Assembly (NCBI RefSeq): GCF_040024445.1
Contig: NZ_CP157276.1
Coordinates: 1,240,001 to 1,304,000, forward strand
Direction: 5' to 3'
Source: Prescottella soli
Lineage (GTDB): Bacteria > Actinomycetota > Actinomycetes > Mycobacteriales > Mycobacteriaceae
Length of the DNA: 64,000 bases
Position 1 is the stretch's first letter. Each line of letters begins with the position of its first letter. The position numbers and the translations under genes are program-made. Below the pieces are notes generated by a model. That model ran no database searches, was not told the origin of the DNA, and saw nothing but the letters and a program-made list of their open reading frames with translations. This document shows, in pieces, positions 44,181 to 52,726 of the stretch.

Positions 44181-45353
44181 GTGCGGGTCGCGATGATGAC
44201 GAAGGAGTATCCCCCGGAGATCTACGGAGGCGCGGGGGTCCACGTCACGGAACTGGTCGCGCACCTGCGGCGACTGTGCGACGTCGACGTGCACTGCATG
44301 GGCGCCCCCCGTGACGGTGCGTTCGTGCACCGCCCCGACCCCGAACTCGGCGGCGCCAATCCCGCCCTCAGCACGCTGTCGGCGGAACTGCGGATGGCAC
44401 AGGCAGCGGACGGCGCCGACGTCGCGCATTCGCACACGTGGTACACGGGGCTCGCGGGCCACCTGGCCGGCGCGCTGCACGACATCCCGCACATCGTGAC
44501 CGCGCACTCGCTCGAGCCGCGGCGACCGTGGAAGGCGGAACAACTCGGCGGCGGCTACCGCGTCTCGTCGTGGTCCGAGCGCAACGCGATGGAGCACGCC
44601 GATGCCGTCATCGCGGTGAGCGCCGGGATGCGCGCGGACGTCCTCGACACGTATCCGGCGATCGACCCGGCGCGGGTCCATGTGGTGCACAACGGGATCG
44701 ACTCGCAGGTGTGGCATCCGGGTCCGGCGGCACCTGGGACCACTTCGGTGCTGACGGCGCGCGGCATCGACCCGGGCCGCCCGATCGTCGTGTTCGTCGG
44801 CCGGATCACGCGCCAGAAGGGGCTCGCCCACCTCGTCGCCGCGGCGCACGCGTTCGATCCGTCGATCCAACTCGTCCTGTGCGCGGGCGCCCCGGACACC
44901 GCGGAACTCGCGGCCGAGACGGAGGCCGCCGTCGCCGAACTCTCGGCGCGCCGGAACGGGGTGGTCTGGATCCGGGACATGCTCCCCACCGAACAGGTAC
45001 GCGAAATCCTCTCCGCGGCAACAGTGTTCGTCTGCCCATCCGTGTACGAGCCGCTGGGCATCGTGAACCTCGAGGCGATGGCGTGCGCGACGGCCGTGGT
45101 CGCGTCCGACGTCGGCGGCATCCCCGAGGTGGTGCAGGACGGGGTCACCGGCTGGCTGGTGCACTACAACTCGTACGAGACAGAGGCATTCGAGCACGCG
45201 CTCGCGGCGGCGGTGAACGAGATCGCGACCGACGCGGACCGGGCAGCGGCGATGGGCCGAGCGGGACGTGCGCGCGCGACCGCGGAGTTCTCGTGGGCAC
45301 GCATCGCGCAGGAGACCCTCGAGGTGTACGCCGACGTGCTCAGTCGGCGGTAG
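44181..45353 (+). CDS. glgA: ADP-glucose glycosyltransferase (alpha-maltose-1-phosphate/glycogen synthase, GT4)
   Basis: 390 residues; matches mycobacterial GlgA/GlgM (387). GT-B fold: MMTKEYPPEIYGGAGVHVTE at the N-terminus, AHSLEPRRPWK, DAVIAVSAGMRADVLDTYPA, FVGRITRQKGLAHLVAAAHA, and the donor-site E-x7-E block in CPSVYEPLGIVNLEAMACAT. In mycobacteria this enzyme makes alpha-maltose-1-phosphate from ADP-glucose and glucose-1-phosphate for the GlgE pathway. Divergent from glgC, its substrate supplier. Its last 14 bases overlap the convergent methyltransferase gene. Confidence 0.95.
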   Translation: MRVAMMTKEYPPEIYGGAGVHVTELVAHLRRLCDVDVHCMGAPRDGAFVHRPDPELGGANPALSTLSAELRMAQAADGADVAHSHTWYTGLAGHLAGALHDIPHIVTAHSLEPRRPWKAEQLGGGYRVSSWSERNAMEHADAVIAVSAGMRADVLDTYPAIDPARVHVVHNGIDSQVWHPGPAAPGTTSVLTARGIDPGRPIVVFVGRITRQKGLAHLVAAAHAFDPSIQLVLCAGAPDTAELAAETEAAVAELSARRNGVVWIRDMLPTEQVREILSAATVFVCPSVYEPLGIVNLEAMACATAVVASDVGGIPEVVQDGVTGWLVHYNSYETEAFEHALAAAVNEIATDADRAAAMGRAGRARATAEFSWARIAQETLEVYADVLSRR

Positions 45354-46212
45354 CGGCCCGCCGATAGGTCGAGACGACGACGGAGGCCGTCACGACGAAC
45401 GGCTCCGGCAGCGCGGCGATCGCCTCCGCCCGCCGCTCGGCGGTGAGGTGCCGGGCCGAGGGCCCCATTCCGACGAGATTCTCGACGTCCCGGTGCGACA
45501 ACGTCATCCGGACTTCGACCGGAGTGCGGTCGACGCGGTCGAACCGCCCGGCCACGGTCTCGCCGAGTCGCTCGACCTTTCGGTCGTCGACCCGGACCAT
45601 GCCGAGCAGGTCGATCAGCTCCGCGAGGTGCCGGTCCGTGGGGGTGAGGACGACGAGGGTGCCGCGATCGGCGAGCACACGGTCGATCTCGGCGGCGTTG
45701 CGCGGTGCGAAGATCGAGAGGACGTGCGTGAGAACGTGGTCGCGGACGGGCAGTGCCCGCCAGACGTCGGCGACGACGGCCGCGGCTCGTGGGTGGGCCC
45801 GCGCCAGTCGCCGTGCGGCCGGCTTGGAGACGTCGAGGCCGATGCCCTGCGCCGCCGGGATCGCGTCGAGCACTCGGGCGAGGTAGTGCCCAGTGCCCGC
45901 ACCGATCTCGAGGATTCGCGGTTCGACCGCGCCCTCCGCGTCCCCGACCGTCTCCGCGACAGCGTGGGCCACGGCATCCATCAGGGGGTCGAAGTGGACC
46001 GCGTCGAGGAATTCGCTGCGCGCCGCGATCATCTCGGGGCTGTCGCCGGTGAACTTGGTCGCGGCGCCGGTCAGCAGCGTCACGTAGCCCTGACGGGCGA
46101 CGTCGAAGCTGTGGCCGCGCAGACACACCAAGGCGCGGCCGGCGTCTCCTTCGAGGTCGAGCTCCTCGCCGCATTGTGGGCACGCGAGAAGTGCACACAC
46201 ATCCGCCAGCAC
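45340..46212 (-). CDS. 23S rRNA (guanine-N1)-methyltransferase, RlmA family
   Basis: 290 residues. N-terminal zinc site of RlmA type: LACPQCGEEL and VCLRGHSFDVARQGYVTLL (Cys-Cys-Cys-His). SAM-binding ILEIGAGTGHYLARVL follows near residue 105, then LSIFAPRNAAEIDRVLADRG. RlmAII members methylate G748 of 23S rRNA and give tylosin-type resistance; RlmAI acts on G745; I cannot choose. GTG at 46212 is the first start codon before the zinc domain; the reading continues upstream with Arg/Gly-rich shadow sequence. Confidence 0.87.
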   Translation of the reverse strand: MLADVCALLACPQCGEELDLEGDAGRALVCLRGHSFDVARQGYVTLLTGAATKFTGDSPEMIAARSEFLDAVHFDPLMDAVAHAVAETVGDAEGAVEPRILEIGAGTGHYLARVLDAIPAAQGIGLDVSKPAARRLARAHPRAAAVVADVWRALPVRDHVLTHVLSIFAPRNAAEIDRVLADRGTLVVLTPTDRHLAELIDLLGMVRVDDRKVERLGETVAGRFDRVDRTPVEVRMTLSHRDVENLVGMGPSARHLTAERRAEAIAALPEPFVVTASVVVSTYRRAATAD

Positions 46213-46260
46213 CTGTACCGCCGTGCCCTTTCCGGAAGTTCCTTGGTCACCGGCAGGCGT

Positions 46261-46288
46261 CGGCCGGGTCGACGAATCGACCCGGCCG
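46261..46288. terminator. terminator between the DUF3117 gene and rlmA-like gene
   Basis: Perfect 12-bp stem CGGCCGGGTCGA / TCGACCCGGCCG; loop reads TTCG on the minus strand, a stable tetraloop. Lies 25 bp after the DUF3117 stop. Confidence 0.7.
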
Positions 46289-46313
46289 GAAACGCCGAAG
46301 AGGGAAGATCCTC

Positions 46314-46481
46314 TCAGCTGGTGACGCCCTTGAGTTCGTCCCCGAGCGCCGCAGCTTCCTCCGGGGTGAGTTCGACGACCAGACGTCCGCCGCCCTCGAG
46401 CGGCACCCTCATGACGATTCCTCGTCCCTCTTTGGTTGCCTCGAGGGGACCGTCCCCGGTCCGGGGCTTCATGGCCGCCAT
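46314..46481 (-). CDS. DUF3117 family protein, 55 residues
   Basis: 55-residue protein MAAMKPRTGDGPLEATKEGR through VVELTPEEAAALGDELKGVT. It is nearly the same as Rv1211 of M. tuberculosis as I remember it. Such conservation in a tiny protein indicates strong selection, but no function is established; Rv1211 has been described as calmodulin-like. ATG at 46481 has GGAGGGAGCAGAGG just upstream; an in-frame ATG six codons earlier is not conserved. No membrane segment. Confidence 0.92.
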   Translation of the reverse strand: MAAMKPRTGDGPLEATKEGRGIVMRVPLEGGGRLVVELTPEEAAALGDELKGVTS

Positions 46482-46635
46482 CCTCTGCTCCCTCCACATC
46501 TGCGCCGGATATCGCTAGCGCCTCGAGTTACCGCGGGTGCCCCGCCAGCACTTAGCGAGGCTCTGCGCTCCATTCTTCCCTATCGAGCGGGTTGCCGGGT
46601 AGCTGAGTCGAAAAAACCACTCGAATCAGACAGCC

Positions 46636-47235
46636 TTACCCGTGCAGTTCGACCCAGCACGAGGCGAGATGGTCGTCGACCATCCCGGTGGCCTGCATCA
46701 GCGCATATGCCGTGGTCGGACCCACAAATCGGAAGCCTCGGCGCTTCAACTCGGCGGCCATCGCGGTCGACTCGGGAGTGATTGCGGGCACGTCCTCGAC
46801 TCGCTCGTACCGCCGCGCGCGCCGCGGCGGGGCGAACGACCACAGCAGCGTGTCCAGGTCGGTGTCGGCCAGGTCCAGCACGGCGCGCGCGTTCGTGACG
46901 ACGGCCTCGATCTTCGCCCGGTTGCGGACGATGCGGGCGTCGCCCAGGAGTCGAGCGACGTCGTCCTCGGTGAAGGCCGCCACGGCGTCGGGGTCGAAGC
47001 CGGCGAACACCTCCCGGAACGCTTCTCGCTTGCGCAGGATCGTGATCCACGACAGCCCCGACTGGAAGGCCTCGAGGGCCAGCCTCTCGAACAGGGCGTC
47101 GCGGCCGTGCAGCGGCTGCCCCCACTCGAAATCGTGGTAGTCGCTGTAGATTCGGGAACCGTCGGTGTCGACGGCCCACGGACAGCGCGCCCGATCGTCC
47201 GACAACGAAACATCTTCCCCCACAGCCGCGCTCAT
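46636..47235 (-). CDS. tagA: DNA-3-methyladenine glycosylase I
   Basis: 199 residues. Tag family: CPWAVDTDGSRIYSDYHDFE, W-G-Q-P, LFERLALEAFQSGLSWITIL, REAFREVFAGFDPDAVA and RGFRFVGPTTAYALMQATGM ending VDDHLASCW. N-terminal Cys and C-terminal His-Cys are the usual zinc ligands. It removes 3-methyladenine from alkylated DNA. Start ATG overlaps the stop of the DivIVA-domain gene (ATGA), so it is the third gene of a gpgS-DivIVA-tagA run. Same order as Rv1208-Rv1210. Confidence 0.93.
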   Translation of the reverse strand: MSAAVGEDVSLSDDRARCPWAVDTDGSRIYSDYHDFEWGQPLHGRDALFERLALEAFQSGLSWITILRKREAFREVFAGFDPDAVAAFTEDDVARLLGDARIVRNRAKIEAVVTNARAVLDLADTDLDTLLWSFAPPRRARRYERVEDVPAITPESTAMAAELKRRGFRFVGPTTAYALMQATGMVDDHLASCWVELHG

Positions 47236-47576
47236 CGGTCCGCCTCCGTCTCGTCGGGTCCGTCCGCCTCGTCGGGACCATCGGCCACCCCGGCGTCGAC
47301 ACGTTCCGCCAATTGCGCTCTCAGGGAATCGATCTCCCGACCGAGACGGTCGAGCGCCCAGTCCACCTCACTGGCCTTGTAGCCACGCAGCGTCTGCTGG
47401 AACCGCAGCGCGCGCACGTCGGCTCCGCTGACCCCTTCAGCGGGCAGCACTGTCGCGGTGGTACCCGCGGGCAGCGGCGGCAGTTCCTCGGAACGACCGA
47501 ACACCATGCTCGCCGCGAGGTAGAGCAGACCACCGACCAGCGCCATGATCACCAGGTACAGCAGGACCGTCAGCAT
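47232..47576 (-). CDS. membrane-anchored DivIVA-domain protein
   Basis: 114 residues. One N-terminal membrane helix (TVLLYLVIMALVGGLLYLAA) then the DivIVA-like segment ALRFQQTLRGYKASEVDWAL followed by D-R-L-G-R-E, which forms the curved-membrane-type coiled coil. An acidic tail (DGPDEADGPDETEADR) ends it. Counterpart of Rv1209. Four-base overlap with tagA; 45 bp after gpgS. Role unproven; DivIVA/Wag31-like proteins act in polar growth. Confidence 0.85.
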   Translation of the reverse strand: MLTVLLYLVIMALVGGLLYLAASMVFGRSEELPPLPAGTTATVLPAEGVSGADVRALRFQQTLRGYKASEVDWALDRLGREIDSLRAQLAERVDAGVADGPDEADGPDETEADR

Positions 47577-47621
47577 GCCCCGATACTGTCACGAACCGCC
47601 GACATGTATCCCGGGGGCGGG

Positions 47622-48545
47622 TCAGGAACGGATCGTGTTCATCGGCGGGCGATCCGCGAGCGAGACGTCGGTTCGCGCCGGGACGAACGAGTCGCCGTCG
47701 GCGACGAACTGCGTCAGCCCGCCGCCGCTGTCCTCGACTCCGCACCGCCGCAGCATCGTGCCGATGATCTGCCGGCTCATGACGCCGAGGTCGGACAGCG
47801 GCCGGTTGCGGTGCTTGCGCACCCCCAGGTTGACCTGTCCGATCGCGGCGAGCCCGAGTCGGTCGTACGTGTCCAGGAGCAGGCCGATCTCGACGCCGTA
47901 GCCCGGGGCGAACGGCACTGACGACAGCAGTTCGCGGGTGCCGGCGTACTCGCCGCCGAGCGGCTGCAGCACACACGTCAGCTCGGGGCGCAGCGCCGCG
48001 AGCATGGGCCGTGCGACCAGTTCGGTGACCCGGCCGCCGCCGTTCGCGTCCTCGGTGCCACTGACCCGCAGCGGACGCCGGTAATAGCCCTTGACCAGGT
48101 GGATCCCGTCGACGGTGAGCAGCGGGCCCAGCAGTTTGGGGACGAACGCCGGATCGGGGTCGACCAGGTCGGAGTCGACGAAGGCGATCAGGTCGCCGGT
48201 GCTCGCGGCGATCGAACGCCACAGCACCTCGCCCTTGCCGGGCACGGGCGGCAGACCCGGGACGGCGTCCTCACGGCTGATGACCTTCGCCCCGGCGGCC
48301 GCGGCCCGCTCGGCCGTCGCGTCGCACGAGCCCGAGTCGAGGACGATCAGCTCGTCGACCAGCCCGCCCAGCAGGGGGTGGATGGTGTCCACGACGCCCG
48401 CGACGGTCTTCTCCTCGTTGAGTGCCGGCAGCACGACCGACACCGTGCGCCCCGCCTTGGCTCGCTCGAGTTCGGTGATGCTCCAGCACGGGTGATCCCA
48501 GCTGTTGGCGTCCGTCCAGGTGCGTGACGCTTCGGTGATGCTCAT
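47622..48545 (-). CDS. gpgS: glucosyl-3-phosphoglycerate synthase
   Basis: 307 residues. GT-A enzyme of family GT81: TVSVVLPALNEEKTVAGVVD, LIVLDSGSCDATAERAAAAG, metal site IAFVDSDLVDPDPAFV, GKGEVLWRSIAA and VTELVARPMLAALRPEL. It starts synthesis of methylglucose lipopolysaccharide from a glucose nucleotide donor and 3-phosphoglycerate. The ATG at 48545 lies in the stop codon of folP2 (ATGA), so translation is coupled. Upstream in-frame sequence belongs to folP2 in another frame. Confidence 0.95.
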   Translation of the reverse strand: MSITEASRTWTDANSWDHPCWSITELERAKAGRTVSVVLPALNEEKTVAGVVDTIHPLLGGLVDELIVLDSGSCDATAERAAAAGAKVISREDAVPGLPPVPGKGEVLWRSIAASTGDLIAFVDSDLVDPDPAFVPKLLGPLLTVDGIHLVKGYYRRPLRVSGTEDANGGGRVTELVARPMLAALRPELTCVLQPLGGEYAGTRELLSSVPFAPGYGVEIGLLLDTYDRLGLAAIGQVNLGVRKHRNRPLSDLGVMSRQIIGTMLRRCGVEDSGGGLTQFVADGDSFVPARTDVSLADRPPMNTIRS

Positions 48546-49450
48546 GCCAACCCCCGTACGGTGCGGACCGGCTGCCGGGTACCCATGATCGCGGCGACCA
48601 TGTCGACCACACGCCGGGTCGAGGCAACCTCGTGGACGCGGAACACGCGAGCGCCACCGGCGGCCGCCAGCGCGGTCGCCGCGAGGGTGCCCTCCAACCT
48701 CTCGGCCAGTTCCACACCCAAAGTCTCCCCGACGAAGTCCTTGTTGCTCAGCGCCATCAGGACGGGCCATCCGGTCTTAACGAGATCTTCCACGCGGCGC
48801 AACAATTCGAGCCCGTGAAAGGTGTTCTTCCCGAAATCGTGGGTCGGGTCGATCAGGATCGAGTCCGGCTTCACGCCCAGTCGGGCCGCGTGTTCGGCCG
48901 CCCGGACCACCTCGTCGACGACGTCGGCGACGACGTCGGTGTAGCGGACGCGGTGCGGGCGGGTGCGCGGCACGGCGCCGCCGGTGTGCGAGCAGACGAT
49001 TCCCGCGCCCAGTTCGGCGGCGACCTCCACGAGGTACGGGTCGGCGCCCGCCCACGTGTCGTTGATCAGATCTGCGCCCTCGGCGCAGGCCAGTCGCGCC
49101 ACCTCGCTGCGCCACGTGTCGACGCTGATGATCACGTCCGGGTGACGCTCACGGATCGCCTCGACGAACGGGACCACGCGGCGGATCTCCTCGGCGCTGT
49201 CGACGACGGCGCCCGGGCCCGCCTTGACCCCGCCGATGTCGACCAGGTCGGCGCCCTCGGCGACGGCGCGATCGACGGCCGCCATGGCCGCCTCGTCGCT
49301 GAACGTGGCGCCGCGGTCGTAGAACGAGTCCGGGGTGCGATTGACGATCGCCATCACCAGTGCACGATCGGTCGCGACCGGCCTGCCACAGAGCGTGGGC
49401 AGGACGTGGCCGGGGGCCGAGGTGTCATCAGAGGCGGGGCGCGGTGCCAT
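48542..49450 (-). CDS. folP2: dihydropteroate synthase paralogue (FolP2)
   Basis: 302 residues with the DHPS TIM barrel: VMAIVNRTPDSFYDRGATFS at the N-terminus, ADLINDTWAGADP, DPTHDFGKNTFHGLELL, LSNKDFVGETLG and the final RVFRVHEV. Pterin/pyrophosphate-site residues (Asn, Asp, Lys, R-x-H) are kept, but the p-aminobenzoate loop, normally G-G-E-S-T/S-R-P-G, reads GGVKAGPG, lacking Ser/Thr-Arg. So normal DHPS activity is doubtful, in line with reports that mycobacterial FolP2 does not replace FolP1. Overlaps gpgS by four bases. ATG at 49450 (MAPRPASDD) chosen over 49480. Confidence 0.9.
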   Translation of the reverse strand: MAPRPASDDTSAPGHVLPTLCGRPVATDRALVMAIVNRTPDSFYDRGATFSDEAAMAAVDRAVAEGADLVDIGGVKAGPGAVVDSAEEIRRVVPFVEAIRERHPDVIISVDTWRSEVARLACAEGADLINDTWAGADPYLVEVAAELGAGIVCSHTGGAVPRTRPHRVRYTDVVADVVDEVVRAAEHAARLGVKPDSILIDPTHDFGKNTFHGLELLRRVEDLVKTGWPVLMALSNKDFVGETLGVELAERLEGTLAATALAAAGGARVFRVHEVASTRRVVDMVAAIMGTRQPVRTVRGLA

Positions 49451-49479
49451 GCCCCCATAGTCGCATGACGGGGATCGCA

Positions 49480-51255
49480 CTACGCCCTGGGAGCATTCCC
49501 CTCGGCGACCTGCCGCGCGTAGTCGTCGTAGGCGGGCACGTAGCCGTCGGCCCGGCCGGCCAACACGTACAGTCGGTCGACGCTCGCGGAGTACCCCTCC
49601 TCACGCAGTCCCACCTTGCGGCTCTTGAACGTCGAGGTCGTCTCGAGCGACTCGACCACCCGCACGAACAGCGGAATCGCGTACCCGGGTAGTCGGTCGA
49701 ACAATTCCTTCGCGAGCAGCCCGCCGTCGAACTCGTGTCCCGGATGCAGGGTCACCGCGGCCATGCCCGCCTTGCCGTCGGTTCCGGGCACCGCGACGCC
49801 GTACACGACGGACTCGTCGATCGCGGGATGCGCCGACAGCGCACCCTCGACCTCGGTCGTGGCGACGTTCTCGCCCTTCCACCGGAACGTGTCCCCCAGT
49901 CGGTCGACGAACGCAACGTGCATGAATCCCTGGCGGCGCACGAGGTCCCCGGTGTCGAACCAGCAGTCGCCGTCCTTGAAACCGTCTCGGACGAGCTTCT
50001 TTTCGCTGGCATCGGGATCGGTGTACCCGTCGAACGGCGCGCGGTCGGTGACCTTCGACAGCAGCAGACCCACCTCGCCGGAGCCGACGCGGCGCAGGCG
50101 TCCAGCCGAATCCCGGCGGGCCCGGCCGGTTTCGGGGTCGAACTCGACGACCGCGTACGGCAGCGGACAAATCCCGGCGGTGCGTTCGACACCGAGTGCG
50201 TTGACGAAGGCGATGTTGCATTCACTCGCGCCGTAGAACTCGGCGACCCGGTCGATGCCGAACCGCTCGGTGAACTCGGTCCAGATCTCCGGTCGCAGCC
50301 CGTTTCCGACGATCAGACGGATGTCGTTGTCGCGGTCCGAGGGCTTGGGCGGCTGGTTGAGCAGGTACCGGCACACCTCGCCGATGTAGACGAAGGCGGT
50401 GGCGCCGTTGACCTTCGCGTCGTCCCAGAACCGGGATGCGGAGAACGTGCGCCCGATGGCGAAGGTGGCGCCGGACGACAGCACCGACGACAGCGACACG
50501 GTGAGCGCGTTGTTGTGGTAGAGCGGCAGCGCGCAGTAGAGAGTGTCGCTGCGGCGCAGGCGAACTCCCATCGCACCGAGTCCGGACATGCTCTTGAGCC
50601 AGCGGAAGTGGCTCATCAGGCTCGCCTTGGGCAGCCCTGTCGTGCCCGAGGTGAAGATGTAGAACGCCCGATCCTTGCCCTGGATACGCTCGCACACAGC
50701 AGGATTCGATGCATCCGCGGACTCGGCGGCGGCATCGAGTTCGGCGCTGGAGAGCATGGTCGCGGCATGCGGATCGCCGTCGAGCGACGCTATCGCCTCG
50801 TCACACTCCTCCCCCACGACGAGAACCCGACTGTCCAGCAGCGACAGGCTGTGCGCCAGGACGTCGCCGCGCTGGTTGTGATTCAGCATCCCCGCGATCG
50901 CACCGAGCTTGACGGCCGCGAGCGTCAGCAGCAGCGCCTCGGGCCGGTTCTTCATGAGGATCCCGACGACGTCGCCGTGCCGCACACCGCGACGCGCGAG
51001 GACGTCGGCGTACCGGTTCACCCGGGCGTTCGCGTCACCGTAGGTGACGGACGCGCCCTCGAATCGGATGAACGGGTGGTGCGGTTGCCGCCGAGCCAGT
51101 TCCTGGAAGACCCGCCCGATGGAGAGTCGGCTGTCCGGCGTGCGGGTCAACCCCAGCGCCCCACGCGCCAGGCTGGGCAGCTCGGTCGCCATCCGCGGGA
51201 TTTGCAGCGCCAGCTGCACGAGACCGATCGTCGGGGCGGTGGCGTCGGAACTCAT
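49480..51255 (-). CDS. fadD6: very-long-chain acyl-CoA synthetase/FATP-type (FadD6)
   Basis: 591 residues. P-loop of adenylating enzymes FYIFTSGTTGLPKASLMSH, VNGATAFVYIGEVCRYLLNQ, EFYGASECNIAFVNA, CWFDTGDLVRRQGFMHVAFV and FRWKGENVATTEVEGAL. This FATP-like signature distinguishes fadD6 from other FadDs. It activates fatty acids as acyl-CoA, possibly linked to uptake. ATG at 51255 has GAAGG six bases upstream; ATG 51261 would add M-P. Separated by 29 bp from folP2 on the same strand, order as Rv1206-Rv1207. Confidence 0.92.
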   Translation of the reverse strand: MSSDATAPTIGLVQLALQIPRMATELPSLARGALGLTRTPDSRLSIGRVFQELARRQPHHPFIRFEGASVTYGDANARVNRYADVLARRGVRHGDVVGILMKNRPEALLLTLAAVKLGAIAGMLNHNQRGDVLAHSLSLLDSRVLVVGEECDEAIASLDGDPHAATMLSSAELDAAAESADASNPAVCERIQGKDRAFYIFTSGTTGLPKASLMSHFRWLKSMSGLGAMGVRLRRSDTLYCALPLYHNNALTVSLSSVLSSGATFAIGRTFSASRFWDDAKVNGATAFVYIGEVCRYLLNQPPKPSDRDNDIRLIVGNGLRPEIWTEFTERFGIDRVAEFYGASECNIAFVNALGVERTAGICPLPYAVVEFDPETGRARRDSAGRLRRVGSGEVGLLLSKVTDRAPFDGYTDPDASEKKLVRDGFKDGDCWFDTGDLVRRQGFMHVAFVDRLGDTFRWKGENVATTEVEGALSAHPAIDESVVYGVAVPGTDGKAGMAAVTLHPGHEFDGGLLAKELFDRLPGYAIPLFVRVVESLETTSTFKSRKVGLREEGYSASVDRLYVLAGRADGYVPAYDDYARQVAEGNAPRA

Positions 51256-51344
51256 CGGCATCCTTCACGGGAGGGGAACGGTCGGTTCTTACTTCACAGT
51301 AACCTTTGCGTCCCGTCCCCGGAACCCCTCGACGGGAAGCACTT

Positions 51345-51902
51345 TCAGCGCGTGCAGGCGTCCAGCGCGTCCTCGACATCGCCCGTGACGATCAGGCCGT
51401 CCAGCGCGCGCTGGGCGACGAAGCCCTGCGCCTTCAGGCCCTCGAGCCAATGCAGCAGCCCCCGGAAGTGGTCCACCGGATCGAGCATCACCACCGGCTT
51501 CTCGTGCATCCCGAGGTATCCCGCCGTCCACGTCTCGAACAGCTCCTCGAGCGTGCCGATGCCGCCGGGGAGGGTGACGAACGCGTCGGCGCGGTCCTCC
51601 ATGATCCGCTTGCGTTCGCGCATCGTGTCGGTGACGATCAGCTCGTCCGCGTCGACGTCGGCAACCTCCCTGTGCACCAGCGCCTTCGGGATGACACCGA
51701 TGGTCCATGCGCCGGCCTCGCGGGCCGCCTGCGCGACGGCACCCATCATCGAGACGTTGCCGCCACCGGAAACCAGTTGCCATCCACGGCGACCGATCGC
51801 GGCGCCCACCTCCGCGGCCAACTCCAGGAACTGCGCATCCACCGGACCCGATGCGCAGTACACACAGACGGCGAACTTCTCGCCGGACGTCTCGCCGCTC
51901 AC
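51345..51902 (-). CDS. LOG family protein (cytokinin riboside 5'-monophosphate phosphoribohydrolase-like)
   Basis: 185 residues. FAVCVYCASGPVDAQFLELA, LVSGGGNVSMMGAVAQAARE and the PGGIGTLEELFETWTAGYLG motif with catalytic Glu and Arg define the LOG family. The counterpart of Rv1205, which releases cytokinin bases from their nucleotides and whose by-products are toxic in mycobacteria lacking proteasome control. GTG start overlaps the preceding LOG paralogue by four bases (GTGA). Confidence 0.9.
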   Translation of the reverse strand: MSGETSGEKFAVCVYCASGPVDAQFLELAAEVGAAIGRRGWQLVSGGGNVSMMGAVAQAAREAGAWTIGVIPKALVHREVADVDADELIVTDTMRERKRIMEDRADAFVTLPGGIGTLEELFETWTAGYLGMHEKPVVMLDPVDHFRGLLHWLEGLKAQGFVAQRALDGLIVTGDVEDALDACTR

Positions 51903-52708
51903 CACTCGTCCTCGTCTCCCAGGAGCGCCGCCTCGTCCACGCCCTGCTGGGACTCGACGACGATGCGCACCACCTCGTCGATGCTGTCGGTGACGTGGAT
52001 CAGATCGATGTCGCCGGGCGAGATCTTGCCGGTCGGTTCGATGACGCCGCGCAGCCAGTCCACGAGCCCGGACCAGAATTCGGTGCCGACCAGGATGATC
52101 GGGAACCGGGTGATCTTGCGCGTCTGGACCAGGGTCAGCGCCTCGAACAGTTCGTCGAGCGTGCCGAACCCGCCGGGCAGGCAGATGAATGCCTGCGAGT
52201 ACTTCACGAACATCGTCTTGCGCGCGAAGAAGTAGCGGAAGTTGATACCGAGGTCGACCCAGTCGTTGAGACGCTGCTCGAACGGCAGCTCGATGCCGAG
52301 TCCGATCGAGTAGCCCCCGCTCTCGCTGGCACCGCGGTTCGCGGCCTCCATCACGCCGGGGCCGCCACCGGTGATGACCGCGAACCCGGCCTGCACGAGC
52401 GCGGCGCCGAGTTCGCGGGCCAACCCGTACTCGGCCGTCTCCTCGGACGTGCGCGCCGAGCCGAACACCGTGACCGCGCGCGGCACCTCCGCGAGCGCAC
52501 CGAATCCTTCGACGAACTCGCTCTGGATGCGCAGCACCCGCCACGGGTCGGTGTGAACCCAGTCGGTGGGGCCGCGCTGATCGAGCAGTCGCCGGTCGGC
52601 CGTCGTGGCCTCTGCCTTGCGATCGCGCCGCAGCATGACCGGGCCGCGATGCTTCACCGAGGCGGTGCCTCGTCGGGCCGCCTCCCCGGTCTTCCTCTCT
52701 GGTGCCAT
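51899..52708 (-). CDS. LOG family protein, longer paralogue
   Basis: 269 residues. It keeps AVTVFGSARTSEETAEYGLA, VITGGGPGVMEAANRGASE, FRYFFARKTMFVKYSQAFIC and LPGGFGTLDELFEALTLVQT, the LOG/TIGR00730 signature, and adds an 80-residue basic N-terminus (APERKTGEAARRGTASVKHR). It is followed at once by a shorter LOG gene with GTGA overlap. Products may form a mixed complex or act on different nucleotides. TAGCCT seven bases before its ATG, within the gap after dapE, gives it a leaderless promoter of its own. Confidence 0.88.
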   Translation of the reverse strand: MAPERKTGEAARRGTASVKHRGPVMLRRDRKAEATTADRRLLDQRGPTDWVHTDPWRVLRIQSEFVEGFGALAEVPRAVTVFGSARTSEETAEYGLARELGAALVQAGFAVITGGGPGVMEAANRGASESGGYSIGLGIELPFEQRLNDWVDLGINFRYFFARKTMFVKYSQAFICLPGGFGTLDELFEALTLVQTRKITRFPIILVGTEFWSGLVDWLRGVIEPTGKISPGDIDLIHVTDSIDEVVRIVVESQQGVDEAALLGDEDEW

Positions 52709-52721
52709 GCGGCCAAGGCTA
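52709..52721 (-). promoter_or_regulatory. leaderless promoter -10 (TAGCCT) of the longer LOG gene
   Basis: Minus strand TAGCCT (complement of 52716-52721) followed by seven bases and ATG 52708, in the 18-bp gap after dapE. Confidence 0.5.
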
Positions 52722-52726
52722 GGCGT

